Below are positions 12,158-24,400 of a stretch of 64,000 nucleotides of DNA, piece by piece; within the stretch, counting starts at the first letter, position 1; every line of letters begins with the position of its first letter. The notes below the pieces were generated by a model, which saw nothing but the letters and a program-made list of their open reading frames with translations, searched no databases and had not been told where the DNA came from. Origin of the DNA: Coffea arabica. Its lineage: Eukaryota; Streptophyta; Magnoliopsida; Gentianales; Rubiaceae. The translations under genes and the position numbers were made by a program. The stretch is taken from contig NC_092316.1 in NCBI RefSeq assembly GCF_036785885.1, positions 51,531,001 to 51,595,000 of the forward strand, in the 5' to 3' direction.

Positions 12158-12240
12158 GGGATAATTGTAGAAACCTCCTTAAGATTTCTGACACTGTCAT
12201 CTAGTGCCCCTAAAGTTTTAATATCACTTGCCTCCCTTGT
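12158..12240. mobile_element. Possible end fragment of a GGGATAATT-type MITE
   Basis: GGGATAATTGTAGAAACCTCC resembles the termini of the foldback elements at 35.9 and 58.1 kb, and the following TTAAGATTTCTGACA is also shared in outline. No matching right end was located, so this may be a fragment. It lies directly upstream of the HPP gene, in its probable promoter. Confidence 0.35.
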
Positions 12241-13487
12241 TTTTAAACTTTTGTGACATTGTCAACTTGATTCAAAATATAATACTACAACATTCATATT
12301 TGGAGTATATAGATAATTTTATTTCAAAATTGTCCTCTTGTTATGTTCTTTTAACTTTTATGACAAACTAATTTGAAATTCCTCAACATTTAAAAATTTA
12401 GCAATTTACTTCTTTAATGAAAAATTATAAGTTTTTTTTTATTAGGGTTGGGAGATCCTTTAAGAAAATTTATTTTATAATTTGGACAAAAGATGTTAAA
12501 ACTTTACAACTTATGAATAATTGAGAAAACACATAAAAATCATCTGTTATACTATATAAATGAAATAACTTTTTTTTTTTTTTTTTGCATCTTGGGTGCA
12601 TTTCAAATTAATTTTTTTTTAGCCATTTCAAATAATTTACAAATAAAATTTTAAACACTTTTTCTTTTCTTTTTTTTTTTAATTTCCAAGCCATCGTTAT
12701 AGATAAAAAATGATAATGCAAAATAATTTATAAAATTTCTTAAATTCACTCAAAATAGTTTATATAAAAGGAAAGATTTCTTTATGTGGTAACCTAAAAG
12801 ACACCTAATTAGCATATCAAAAAAATAAAGGTGGAACCAACGTTAAAGTTTTAAAATCATAATTAATCCCCTAAATTGCAACACTTTAGTAGAATAAATC
12901 TACCCTTCTGCTAAAATGATCGACTCCCTATTGTAGCACCAAATAATTGAACCCTAAAGAAGACAAAAATAATTTTCTTTTTCTAGTTTGAAAACATTTT
13001 AAATGAATGTTTCCAGAGAACAAAACACATAGTAGAGATTTAACAACAAGGGAAGGAGAGATGACTGATGAGAGGGACGACGAGTAGGTAGGATAAAATC
13101 CAATACATATGATATATGTATACCCTTGTGTAAACATATAGTTTATTTCACACTATTAGCTAGAGTGGCCTTATAGATGGCATGTTATAGAGTATCATAG
13201 ATCTGAAAAATTAACAAAAATTTTCACTATGAAGATCCAAATATATTCAAATATTAAGTCGAACATTGCATCTCCAAGAACATTAGTGAATATCTCCAAT
13301 AAACGTTCCAAATACTTGACCCTTTTTCAGAAATGAAATCAGATCATATGTGGTGACTCCAATCCTCATTCTTGACAGCCTATGGTTCACGGAGGATCCT
13401 TGTACAAGTGGTGGAAAAATTGAAATAGCAATCATTCTTTCTTTCATCATAAAGCATAATAAGTTTATTCAAGATTCAACGTAATCG
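12241..13487. other. Non-coding A+T-rich spacer
   Basis: Very A+T-rich with many T runs; no gene or element ends recognised. The 3' flank of the SDR pseudogene lies at the right edge. Confidence 0.4.
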
Positions 13488-14267
13488 TTAAGAAGTAAAA
13501 CCGCCATCAACAGCTAGGTTAGTCCCAGTAATACATGAAGACTCATCTGAAGCAAGGAACAGAACAGCATCAGCCACATTTTTAGCCTTTACGTTCATCC
13601 CTCTCAAATTCGGAAGCTTGAAAAACTCTTCCAGTTCCTCGACAGTCATGTTAAAGGCCCGACGAGCCGTCCGCGTCGCCACCACGTAAGGCGACACACA
13701 GTTCACCCTGATTCCATGCTCTCCGAGCTGCTTACTGGCGCATCTCATCAGCCCCAACACCGCATGCTTAGACATACAATAGTCAGTCCAATTTTCAGCA
13801 CCACGGGTTGCTGCAACGCTAGCCATGCATACTATGCTGCCCTTGATGCTCTTATCTATCATCGCACGGGCTGCATGTTTCAAGCAACTAGCCATGCCAC
13901 CAACATTGACGGAGAAGAGCTTGTACATCCTGGATAGATCAAGGTCAAGAACTTTCTGAGATGATTGGCTGAATATCTCTGATTGCTGAACATGATGTCA
14001 AGGTGGCCACGAGTCTTTATAGTCCATTCAACCATGGCTTGAACTTGGTCTTCGATGGAAACGTCGCAATGGATATAGCTGCATAGTTTTGAGCCAATTG
14101 ATTCTGTTACTTTTTGGCCCTTCTCATCCTGGATATCGCCAATCACGATTTTTGCACCATGGGTGCAGAGAAGTCGTGTCGTTGCCTCCCCTATACCGCT
14201 TGCACCACCGGTGATTATGGCTACTTTGCATTCTATTTTTTTTCTTTTGTAGAGAAGGCTCTGCCAT
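13488..14267 (-). pseudogene. Short-chain dehydrogenase/reductase pseudogene (SDR-A), two frameshifts
   Basis: A copy of the SDR110C-type genes at 32.5, 56.2 and 61.1 kb. The start ATG (14265-14267, MAEPSLQ) is in one frame. A run of eight A residues just after it shifts the frame by one base. The middle frame then holds the Rossmann motif TGGASGIG, DIQDEKGQK and HCDVS, up to LDIMFSN. Near 13981 a second one-base shift, where the conserved NAG would be, returns to the first frame, which continues through SVNV, the catalytic Ser (VCMAS), YCMSK (Tyr and Lys) and the C-terminal AVDGG. The two shifts are opposite in sign, but the first frame has a stop in between. The conserved Gly of LEGKVA is also Cys here. 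Either a real pseudogene or two sequencing indels; the first lies in a homopolymer, the second does not. Confidence 0.8.
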
Positions 14268-15005
14268 TTTTGTTTTTGGGTGGGGGTTGGAATTTATTCT
14301 TGATCTTCTAGACCTTGAGAAGATGGAGCAAGAAAGAAATGACAGTGACTGCCTTTATTTGCTAGCAGAACAAGTAGCCAAATGGTAAATGATATGCAAA
14401 AAATGTAATTGGTCTTGATCATTGCGGTTGCAACCAGCTTTTAATATGCGCAGTGCCAACTTGTGGGATAACTCTTTAAGGTATAGTGGCATATTTTGTA
14501 AACTCCAAAAGGATGAAATATATGGCAGGATCTTTAGCTAAAATATGTCAGACCGTTAGTAATGGTTCTTTCCAGAAACGGCAAGAAACGAAAGTCAAGT
14601 GGCCCTACGAGCTATCCAAAATAAGCTAAACAATATCACAAAGTACAAAAACAAGAACATGCTTCTGATCAGGATCCCATCCTATCCTATCTTATCCCAT
14701 GCATCCCTCCAAGAATCCAATCATTGATTCACTTCCTAAAGGAATCTTTCAACCATTTTTAGCGTTTTTAAACTCCAATTGAGAAGCGAAGCAGTCTGAT
14801 TAACGGGTAAAGAGCAAAACCATGTAATAGTGAACCAATTATTGGAAAATCAGATGACTCAGATGAATCGGCAGGTAGTCATAAATTTCGGCAGAGATAT
14901 AGGGAAACACTGAGACACATGCAAGTATATACGAGTATCTAACGCTACCCAGATAGCATACACCGTGCATAACAATGACTCATGAATGCAAATAACCCTT
15001 AGTAA
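14268..15005. other. Spacer upstream of SDR-A
   Basis: No supported gene or element ends. Would contain the former SDR-A promoter. Confidence 0.4.
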
Positions 15006-15177
15006 GCTCTGGTTCGTTTGGATTAGTTGTCTTTGGGATATTTTTGAAATAATTTATTGTAACAATATATATGAAAGACTTTTACTGTAAATATTTTTGA
15101 TGATGTTTTTGGGATATATTTTGAAGTATTTTTAAAATTTAAAAATTTTAGAATATTTTTTTAAAAATTAATACTAC
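15006..15177. mobile_element. Left part of a MITE-like element with GTTTGGATT terminus
   Basis: CTCTGGTTCGTTTGGATTAG at the left is mirrored about 4.3 kb away by AATCCAAACAGAGC at 19311-19325. The body (GGGATATTTTTGAAATAATT) resembles, in reverse complement, the MITE right ends at 59.1-59.2 kb and 62.2 kb that read AATCCAAACACACTC. This suggests one element split by later insertion of the material between 15.5 and 19.2 kb. Confidence 0.45.
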
Positions 15178-15458
15178 CATCTATCACCACCACTGATCAC
15201 ACCACCCCCTCCGTCTTCTTCCTCCTTCTCTCTCTTTCCCCTCCTTCCATTCTCTTACCTCCCCTTCCCTCCCTTTTTCCACCACACCCCACCTCTCCCC
15301 TCCTCTAATACATGGCCTCGATGGGTGTGGTAGGAAAGGGGAGGGGAAGGGGAAGAGAGAAGGGGAGGAGGAAAGAGGAGGAGGAAAGGGGGAGAGGAGG
15401 AAGTGGGAGGGAGAGGAAAGAGGGGGAAGAAGGAGATGGTGGATGGTGGTGATAGATG
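15178..15458. repeat. Pyrimidine/purine inverted repeat (large hairpin)
   Basis: About 125 bases almost purely C and T (from 15182) are followed, after a spacer of about 30 bases near 15305-15335, by about 125 bases almost purely G and A. The outer ends are inverted copies: CATCTATCACCACC on the left and GGTGGTGATAGATG on the right. The strand asymmetry makes it able to form a long hairpin, and possibly triplex structures. Confidence 0.8.
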
Positions 15459-15479
15459 AAAAAAGAAGATGGTGTAAAT

Positions 15480-18400
15480 TTCGTGTATACTTTTTAATTT
15501 TTTTGTATATGTTGCACCCCCTTTTTGAAAATAAAATAGATGATGTTAAAAAATGAGTTTTTGATTTTAGAAAATAAAGAAAAAGAGTCTAAAATGGGAT
15601 TTAAAATATCTGATGGTTTGGGACCAAAATAATAGTGTAAAAGGGGTTTTTAAGAAAAAATAGGAGTCGCCACTTATTGAGTTTAGGTGTATGAAATCAC
15701 CTAAAATATTTTTAAATAAATAAATAATAAATAAAACCCTTTTAGACGACTCCAAATCCTTGAAAACAAGAGAAAAAAGTTCGGGAGTTACAATTGAAGA
15801 AAGGAAAAACAAAGATTTGATAAGTTCGAACCTAAGGCAACCTAGCCAAGGCTAGTTGCAGGATTTAGTCGAAAATTTTTCTAATCTAACTTATAAATTT
15901 TATCACATTAGAATTCTTCTATATGGATGCGTATCTAGACTTAGAGGTCACGAATATGCAAAAGATGAGACTCAAAAGAGGAAATTATAATATAGATAAA
16001 TATACATGACTTGAAAGAGGGAAATGCAACATAACGGGTGCGGAAAACTAAGATTCATGATTCAATCTTTCTTTTATAAAGGGGATGAGAGCGTGCTAAG
16101 GTTAAGAAACCATATTCGTTCATTTCCCATATTTGATGGATGACCCTTTTAACTTATGCAAACAAATGGGTTAACCTACTTCTAGTTTCCTAAAATGAGA
16201 TGCAATTCTAAATGATATGGTCCAATCACATAGAGGGTAAGAGAATAATAGTAGGAGAAATATCATGCAAATGAAATTAATCAAAAAATAAAAATGCATG
16301 AAATATAATAAATGTCACACAAGGTATGAATCTAGCACAAAAAACGGTTTCAAGAGTCTAGTATTGGACTAACTCATTTCTACAAGTCCTCTCTAGTATT
16401 GGAATATTGACAAATCGGGAAGAAAGAACACAATTAGCATTGGACTAGTGTGGTGACATCATGTATTTATTATAAGTAAATAAAGAACGTAAAGTATAAT
16501 TAAAGCAAATAAACACATAAAGCACATATATCACATAACACATAGGCATAATGTCTAAATGCAAAATTCTAAAGAAAGCAAAAAAAAAAAAAAAAAAACA
16601 CATTAGTACACAAGCACACAGCATGCAAACAAATAAGCAAGTGAAACCTAACTATTACATTGGGGGCCCTAACCACAATTTAGAAGGGAAATTTTTTAAA
16701 ATAATAAACCTATCTATTACATTTATCTAACTAATTACATTTTTGATAAAAATAAAATCTACCTATTACATAGCCTAACTAAATACATTTTTTGGGCAAC
16801 TATCTATTACAATTCGACATTTAAATGCTTCCCAAATAATCATCAAAATTAAATAGAACAAATAAAAATTTAAAATGAATAAAATGAGTAAATAAAAGAA
16901 AAAACACTCAAAACATGCAATCACACATAAAAAAACACATAGGAGTACATAAAAGAACTTAAAATAATAATAGAAGGTACCTCCCTTGAAGTAGTAGTTA
17001 AATAAGGTGGAACTTGCCCTATTTATATTTCAAAATCAACAAAATAGTCAAGACACCAATTTAATTAACAATTAAAAAGAAAAATGTAAACATGTATCAA
17101 ATTCACTTTTACTATAATAAGAAAATACGAACAAACATAGAATCCCTAAAATTTACAAATTAAATGCATTTAAATGAAACATGATTAACAATTAAAGGAG
17201 ATAAACAAATTATACTTAAAAAATCAAAGCTATTAGGGACCTAATTATTATAATTAAAAAGTTTTTAGGATCAAATTAAAATTATTATAAAGATTAGAGG
17301 TCAGAATTAATCAAGAGATAAAATATAGAGACCAAATTGAAATTAAATTAAGAACCTAATTGAAAGAAATCAAAAGTTTCAGGGTCACAATAGAATTACT
17401 CAAAAGACCAGGGACCTACTTGTAAATTACGTTTCTGGTTTCTTAAGAAACAAGGTCACTGGGCCATTTCTGATTATTTTCGTGAGCCAAACTTGCCTTT
17501 GGCGCAATGGAGAACCATGGAAGAACGGGCTAGCCCGTTTCTGATTAAGCAAAATCAACGAAAAAGGGTTGGGTTTTAACTACCAAAGCCCATGCCTTCA
17601 CCCAAAGAAAATGAAGGCAAATCCACTTCCCAAAACCCAACAAATAACCCCAGCCCAACTTTTCAATTGTTTTCCTAAACCCAAAGAAGAAAAGAACATG
17701 TCCTTTTAGGAAAATAAATTCAACAAAATTATTTAGGCCTTAATCCCACCCTAAAACCCAGAAATAATTTACTCAAAACATACACAAAATGTGCAACAAA
17801 GATCAAGGCTTGAAAAGGGAAAATTTGATCCATTTTTCACAAATATTTGGGCCTTAATATAATTATGTAAAAGTCAGGGGGTAAAAGTGAAATTTCCAAT
17901 TTTCTCCATGCAAGCTGTGCGAAGCTTTTCTGCAAATCTGGAAGCTTATCAAACCCAAAACCCTACCAAAATAATTTCCAAATTTCGGATCTAAACACGT
18001 GAGGCTATGCAATCTCAAACATTAACACAAGATTTATAGTTCCAAACACAAGCACAAGATCATGCATCATGAACCAAAGAGAGCAAGATTTCTGAACTTT
18101 TACTTGCAAATGAGTTGGAGCAAAGAGAGAAAAGTGAACGAGGGTTACCTCTGAGGCTTATAGAAGTCGAAAACAGCAGTGTAAATTTCCAAGAAACGTG
18201 CAAACTTCGCCCAAAGAACAAAAACCAGGTTGCCACAGTTGTGCTAAGAGCTGTAAGGCGAGGACATTGGAGCTCGAATTCAAGGAATTTAGGGATGTTT
18301 TTTTGGGACGGTTTCAAGACAAAAGTTTCTCCTCTAACACCGTATATATTTCAGAAAAAATAATATCCTCAAAATGAGGTCGGGATTTGTGGAAATAGGG

Positions 18401-19195
18401 TGACGAACAGGATTGGTTCGTCAACCCTGGCTCAATTTTCTGCCCAAAAAAAATTTGAGGAGCCCAGTTCGGGCTTCGATTTGAGGGGATTATGGTGATT
18501 ATCTGGGCAAAGTTTCACACAAAATTCTTTCTCTCTATCCCTAGAAGCTGCAGAAAAAATAAATACTCTAAAAAGAGGTAAATGAAAGAGAAAGTCAGGT
18601 TGGAATGGAGCTGGTTCACCAGCTCATTTTTCCAGATTTTTGCAGAAGAACTCTTCCTTTTTCTTTTGCCCTAAAGCTGTGTTTTGTTCCTATTTAAATG
18701 AAACAAAAGCTCCTAAAATCCTCCTCTCAATGGTTGAGATGAGGTGGGTTTCGTTGGCTCATTTTGAGCCATTTGATGATCCATCTTCCAGAAATTTCTT
18801 GATACTTCTTGATGAGTGAGGTGCATTGTACTGATAATGCTTAGGAAATAAAGAAAAGGCAGAAAAATGAAACCAAAATTTGTTCCAAAAATGCCAGTTG
18901 CATCTTCGTACTTGCATGCTCGTTTCGTTGGCTTGTAGAAAATTGTGCGCGCCTGTAGGAAAAAAAAAAATTTTTAATAGAAAAACTGCCTTTTCTTCTT
19001 TCTTCTTCTTTTCTTCTCTTTTTTTTTTCTTTTTTTTGTTGTTTTTCTTGATCCCCTTTATCTTCTTTCTTTGATTTTCCTACAAAATCAATCAAATAAA
19101 AATCAAATGAGATAAAAATGATTTTTCTTAGAAAAATAAAAATAGACATAAATAAAAATAAAAATAAAAATGATTTATAAAAATTTTGGTGACTA
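15480..19195. other. 3.7 kb non-coding insertion, possibly a non-autonomous LTR-type (LARD-like) element
   Basis: This block separates the two halves of the MITE-like sequence. It is A-rich, with no protein domain in any frame. It has an unusual G-rich leader word (GGAGTCGCCACTTATTGAG near 15663) and a paired GACGACTCC near 15745. The right end has a more ordered, gene-like base composition (17.4-18.8 kb) with a TATA-like CTATTTAAATG near 18690. I could not define LTRs or a target duplication, so the class is a guess. Confidence 0.3.
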
Positions 19196-19327
19196 CAGTA
19201 TATTTGGAGTTCCTTTTGATATATTGTATACGTGTGGTGTTTTTGTAGTTGTTTTTGTTTATGTGTTACTGTAGTATTGTATATTAAAAACTTATTTTTC
19301 AAAAAATAAAGAATCCAAACAGAGCAA
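19196..19327. mobile_element. Right part of the split MITE-like element
   Basis: Runs from about TATATTTGGAGTTCC to AATCCAAACAGAGC at 19312-19325, the inverted counterpart of the terminus at 15.0 kb. The LINE target site begins only two bases beyond it. Confidence 0.4.
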
Positions 19328-19987
19328 TAAGAAGGTCCCTATAGCAAGACGATCAATCAATAGATATCCTCCTTTGTGAGAGTTTCTTTCTCTCTTGGTA
19401 AGAGTGCCCTCTCTTTTCTAAGAGTTCCTCACCGTTGAAAATCCTTGAAACTTTGAAACTTTCAAAATCCCTCACCTTTCAAAATTGTAACTGAAATCCA
19501 AATCTCAAACAGGACCAGATCATCTTTAATGCCGGCATGCACACTAAAGATGCTAGTACGTAGAGTGTTTTTCTGCCAAACAAGGTTCAATTCCAAGTAA
19601 GCAAGTCTATCTGGCTTGGAGTCCTCTTCTGTACGAACCCAGCTGAGACAAGAATAGGGTCTGTGGAAATACAAGGAACTATCACAACAAAGTTTGTAGC
19701 AGTTGAATAGGTTTGAAAAGTGCCATTTCTACTCGGTAAGAGTTTTTGACATGTTACTTGACTGCCTAAGCTGTCTTTTTCTGGTTCTTGATTCTTAGTT
19801 TTAGGGTTCTCTTTTCGTGTCTTTTCTTTGTTTTTTCTGCATTGGTGTGGCTGGCTAGCTTGTGTGTTTTTCTGTTCTTAGTTTTGTGGTGTAGCCGGCT
19901 AGCTTGTGTGTTTCCTGTTCTTAGTTTTACCTCATATTAGAAGTCTATTGAGTGTGGTATTCCCTCGTAATATTCTCTAGTATCTCA

Positions 19988-21315
19988 ATGGCAGAAGAAC
20001 TAGTGGATATAATGGAAAATTTTGATCTTTCGGAAAAAGAGTTGGGAGGAGCTAATTTGGACTTGGGAGATATACACCTGGGTATTAAAGAATGTCAAGT
20101 TAGTCTTGTAGGGAAAGTGAAAGGTGAAAAAATAATGAATTTTGTTGGGGTGAAAAATTTTGTGAACTCCGTTTGGGGATATCCTAGAGATATCAGGATA
20201 ATGGAATTAGGTGCAAATCTTTTTCAGTTCCATATTCCTTGTGAGGAGGACAGAGACAAAATTTTAAATGGAGGACCTTGGGTTTTGGATAACCAGCTAC
20301 TAGTGGTCAGGAACTGGTATGAGGGGGTTGAAGAGGACGAAGAAGCGTTCAACCTTGCACCACTATGGGTGAAGATATGGAATTTACCAGTGCACTGGAT
20401 ATCAAAGGAGATAGGCAGGAAAATTGGTAAGGTATTCTATGAAGTCAGAGATGCAATAGTTCCCCAAATAGGAGGGAAAAAAGGAAGGCACCTGGAAATC
20501 TTAGTGACAGCTGACATATCTCAACCATTGCTGAGGGGAAGAATGTCAAAATGAATGGAACCACCAAATGGTTGGGATGCCCGGACTTTTGCTATAAATG
20601 TGGCTTAATTGGTCACGGTGAAAGGAACTGTAAGTGTTTCATCTCCATAACCAAAGGGAAGTCTGAAAACCAGTTTGGGCCATGGTTAAGAGCAAATGGC
20701 GGAAAGGCATCCCCACAGAAGAACAACAGAGTATATATAATCCTAAGAGAAGTTACTGGGGTTTTAGAAATGGGGAACTAGTTCCTAGACATGTTAACCA
20801 CAAAAAATCACAAGCGCAAGGTTCAGGAGTTGGCAGGCAGGAGAGGACAGAGGGGCGCCTCCTATAGGAAGAAAGAAACACATGAATGAATAACAAGGAA
20901 AAAAGCACTGCAGTGGGAGGACCCCATCAGGACATAATTGGAGAAAGGAAACAAGACCAATGTGAGTATTTTGAATTCTACTCTTATTGCAGAAGAAGGT
21001 AGTGGTACAAATGCTGCGAGGAGAGAAGATAGATGTCAGAATGAGAACCAAAAACAGCAGGTTGAGAGAGAGGCTGAGTCATCAGAAATGAGCCTAGTTG
21101 AGGTGGCATTGGAGCTGAAGGAGGCTCTAACGGTGGAAAATGTCATACAAGGGGGTGACCAGAATCCCATGCAAATAGATTCAGAAATTGCAATGAAACA
21201 GCAAAGAGGAGGAAGAAGGCAGTACAGCAGAAGGAAAAGACAACTGAGATCCCCTGGTGTGGGAAGCAAAGCTTTGCCAGCACCAGATGGAAACTGCAAC
21301 CGTGGAGGACATTAA
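19988..21315 (+). pseudogene. LINE ORF1: DUF4283 plus CCHC zinc-knuckle nucleic-acid-binding protein, frameshifted
   Basis: From the ATG at 19988 the frame encodes 188 residues typical of DUF4283: FHIPCEEDRDKILNGGPWVL, then APLWVKIWNLPVHW. It ends in TGA at 20552-20554. The next frame continues without a gap as CPDFCYKCGLIGHGERNCK (CX2CX4HX4C knuckle), showing a single frameshift near 20545. A third open stretch (20938-21315) is acidic and Gln/Arg-rich, as in ORF1 tails. The intact protein would bind LINE RNA. Confidence 0.8.
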
Positions 21316-21473
21316 GGTAAAAGAAAGATAAGTTTGGTTGATGAAGAGATGGAAGATGTTGTAGTGGAGGAACAAGAAACAAAAAGGAACAAAGTAGATT
21401 TACTAACAATTGAAGTAAGGATGGAAGGAACAGAAGGGGTAGGGGCCAGCCACACATGGCCCCTCAATGATAA

Positions 21474-24400
21474 ATGAAGGTCTTGGTGTGGAATTGTCAA
21501 GGAGTGGGGAGCCCCTTGACAGTTCCCCAACTAAGGGAGGCTAACAACCTCTTCTCTCCAAATATAGTTTTCTTAAGTGAGACCAAAAATAGGATTAAAT
21601 ACATGGAAAAAGTCAAATCAATCCTCAGATTTGATGAGATGACAGTAGTGGAAGCTATGAATAGAGCTGGTGGTATGACCCTAATGTGGAACAGAAATAT
21701 AGATGTCATAAGAGTAGTTATTACTGCCTTCACAATAGAAGCTCATGTTAAGGATTCAAACAGCAAGGAGGACTGGTGGCTAATTGGAATATATGCTAGC
21801 TGTGAGAGCAGAATCAGAAAGAATCAATGGCAAGTCATTAGGGAAAGAAAGAGACTATGGGGGGACAGATGACTCTTGGCTGGGGACTTTAATGATATTG
21901 TCTCAAATGAAGAGAAATGGGGTGGTAAGCTAAGAGAAGAGTAGAGTTTCATGAACTTTAAGGAATTCATAGGAACTAATGAACTGGTAGATATAGGTTT
22001 TAAAGGTAACCCCTGGACATGGAGTAATAACTGGGAAGAAGAAGTGGAGGTTAGACAGAGGTTGGATAGAGGTTTATGCAGTCCAGCCTGGTATCAAACT
22101 TTTGAAGGAGCTACTTGTGACCATTTGGAAACATATGCATCAGATCATAGCATATTATTGTTTAACACTAATCCACTGGCAGAGAAAAGAAAGAAAAGGT
22201 TCTTTTTTGATAAAAGATGGTTAAATAGAGAAGGAGTAGGTCAAGTGGTGGAAAGAGCTTGGAATCAAAGGTTTGAAGGTTCTAACATGTTTAGGCTAAC
22301 AAAAAAGATAGCAAATTGTAGAGTGGCTCTCCTCAAATGGAGAAATAGTTTCTCTAGTAACTTTAAGCAGAAGATTAATCATGTTAAACAGCAATTAGGT
22401 GAGTTAGATAGTGCTAACTGTCTGAACAAAAAGGCTAGGAAAAAAGTTCTAAAACAACAGTTACAAGAGGCTTATGCAGAAGAGGAATTATACTGAAGCC
22501 AAAAGGCAAGAGTGAATTGGCTAAGAGAAGAAGACAGGAATACTAGCTATTTTCATGCATGCGTGAGGGGTAGAAGAAAACAGAACAGAATGCTAAACAT
22601 TCAAAACAGTGATGGGACATGGACTGAGAATGAAGAAGATTTGGGAAAAACAGTGGCTGGATATTATAGCAATCTTTTTTCAAGCTCAGGGGGTGAAGAG
22701 ATAGAGAGCATACTAAAAGGAATGCCACACTCAATAACTCCTAGTATGAATGAAAACTTAACTAGATCAGTTAATGAAAAGGAGATTAAATCTGCTTTGT
22801 TTGCTATGAATCCTAATAAATCTCCAGGTCCAGATGGGATGACTCCTTTTTTCTTCTAGAAATTTTGGAAAATAGTAAAGATTGATCTGGTTAAAGCCAT
22901 AGACTCTTTCTTTTATTCTGGTCACATGCTTAAGTCTATGAACCATACACTGATTTCTCTTATTCCTAAAGTTTTGAACCCCACTGATATGAAGCACTAT
23001 AGGCCTATTAGTCTGTGTAATGTAGTGTATAAAATTATATCCAAAATCCTGGCCAATAGGCTTAAAACTGTGCTGAAATTTTGTATTAGTAAAAATCAGG
23101 CTGCTTTTATTCCTAGAAGACAAATTCTGGATAATGTCATTCTCTCCTATGAACTTCTGCATTTCATGAAAAATAAAAAACAAGGGAAAGATGGGTATAT
23201 GGCAGTCAAACTAGACATGTCTAAAGCTTATGACAGAGTGGAATGGAACTTTTTGGATGCTGTGATGGATAAAATGGGCTTTTGTGGTATGTGGAGAACA
23301 TGGATCATGAACTGCTTGAATACTGTAACTTTCTCCTTCAACATCAATAGACAGCCTAAGGAATACATAACTCCTATGAGGGGCATTAGGCAGGGGGATC
23401 CGCTTTCACCATACTTATTTCTTTTGTGCTCTAAAGGTTTTTCAAATCTACTGAGACAGGTTGTTGAGAGGAGAAAGCTGTTTGGCATGAAAATAAGTAG
23501 AGGTGGACCATGTCTTACTCATCTATTTTTTGCTGATGACTCACTGATTTTTTGTAAAACTAACAGTGGACAAGCAAGGGAACTGATGACCATATTAAAG
23601 CAATATGAGAAGGGATCAGGCCAGAGCATAAATCTGGAAAAGTCCTCAGTCTTTTTTTTTAGCAAAAATATGAATTCTGAGGAGAAGGCAGTGGTGACTC
23701 AACAACTGGGAAGCATTCAGACAGCTTCACAAGAAAAGTATCTGGGACTTCCGATGGTGATCACTAGGTCAAAAGAACAAGTTTTTGGTTTTATCAAGGA
23801 CAACATCAGAAATAGAGCAAGCAACTGGAAAAGTAAGATGCTCAGTCGAGCAAGGAAGGAAGTCATGATTCAAGCTATATCCATGGCCATGCCAGTCTAC
23901 ACAATGTTATGCTTCAAACTCTCTAACAAACTGTGCTGAGAGATAAGCTCTATAATAGCAAAATTCTGGTAAGGAGATTCTGAGGAAAGGAACAAGATTC
24001 ACTGGTGTTCTTGGGAGAAGATGACTCAAGGTAAAAAGTGGGGAGAGCTAGGCTTTAAAGAACTACAGAGCTTTAATAAAGCTCTTCTGGGGAAACAAGT
24101 ATGGAGCCTGACCAACCCCAACTTACTGGTGAGCAAAGTGTTGAAGGCAAAATATTTCAACAATACATCCATTCTCAAGTGCAAAGTACCAAAACAGTAA
24201 TCTTGGATATGACAAAGTCTAATGGATTCAAGAGACCTGGTGCAGGAGGGAACAAGAAGAAAGGTGGGAAATGGCAGAAGCATAAATATCTGGAACGATG
24301 GGTGGATACCAGGAAATAAGGATGGTAGAGTGCAAACAGACAAACCTCCCAACTGTGATGTGTCTAAGGTTGAAGATTTGATTAGGGGCTTCCGATGGAA

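Noticed and set aside
11874-12200. Alternative N-terminus of the HPP gene (MAFRSSQG... frame)
   Set aside because: It is in a different frame from the HPP exons and would not join to them without a frame change; the MGLQN start gives a continuous transit peptide.
13488-13928. Separate short SDR gene
   Set aside because: It is only the 3' half of SDR-A after the second frameshift.
18841-19302. 153-codon minus-strand open frame
   Set aside because: Lys/Glu/Phe low-complexity translation of A+T-rich repeats; no domain.
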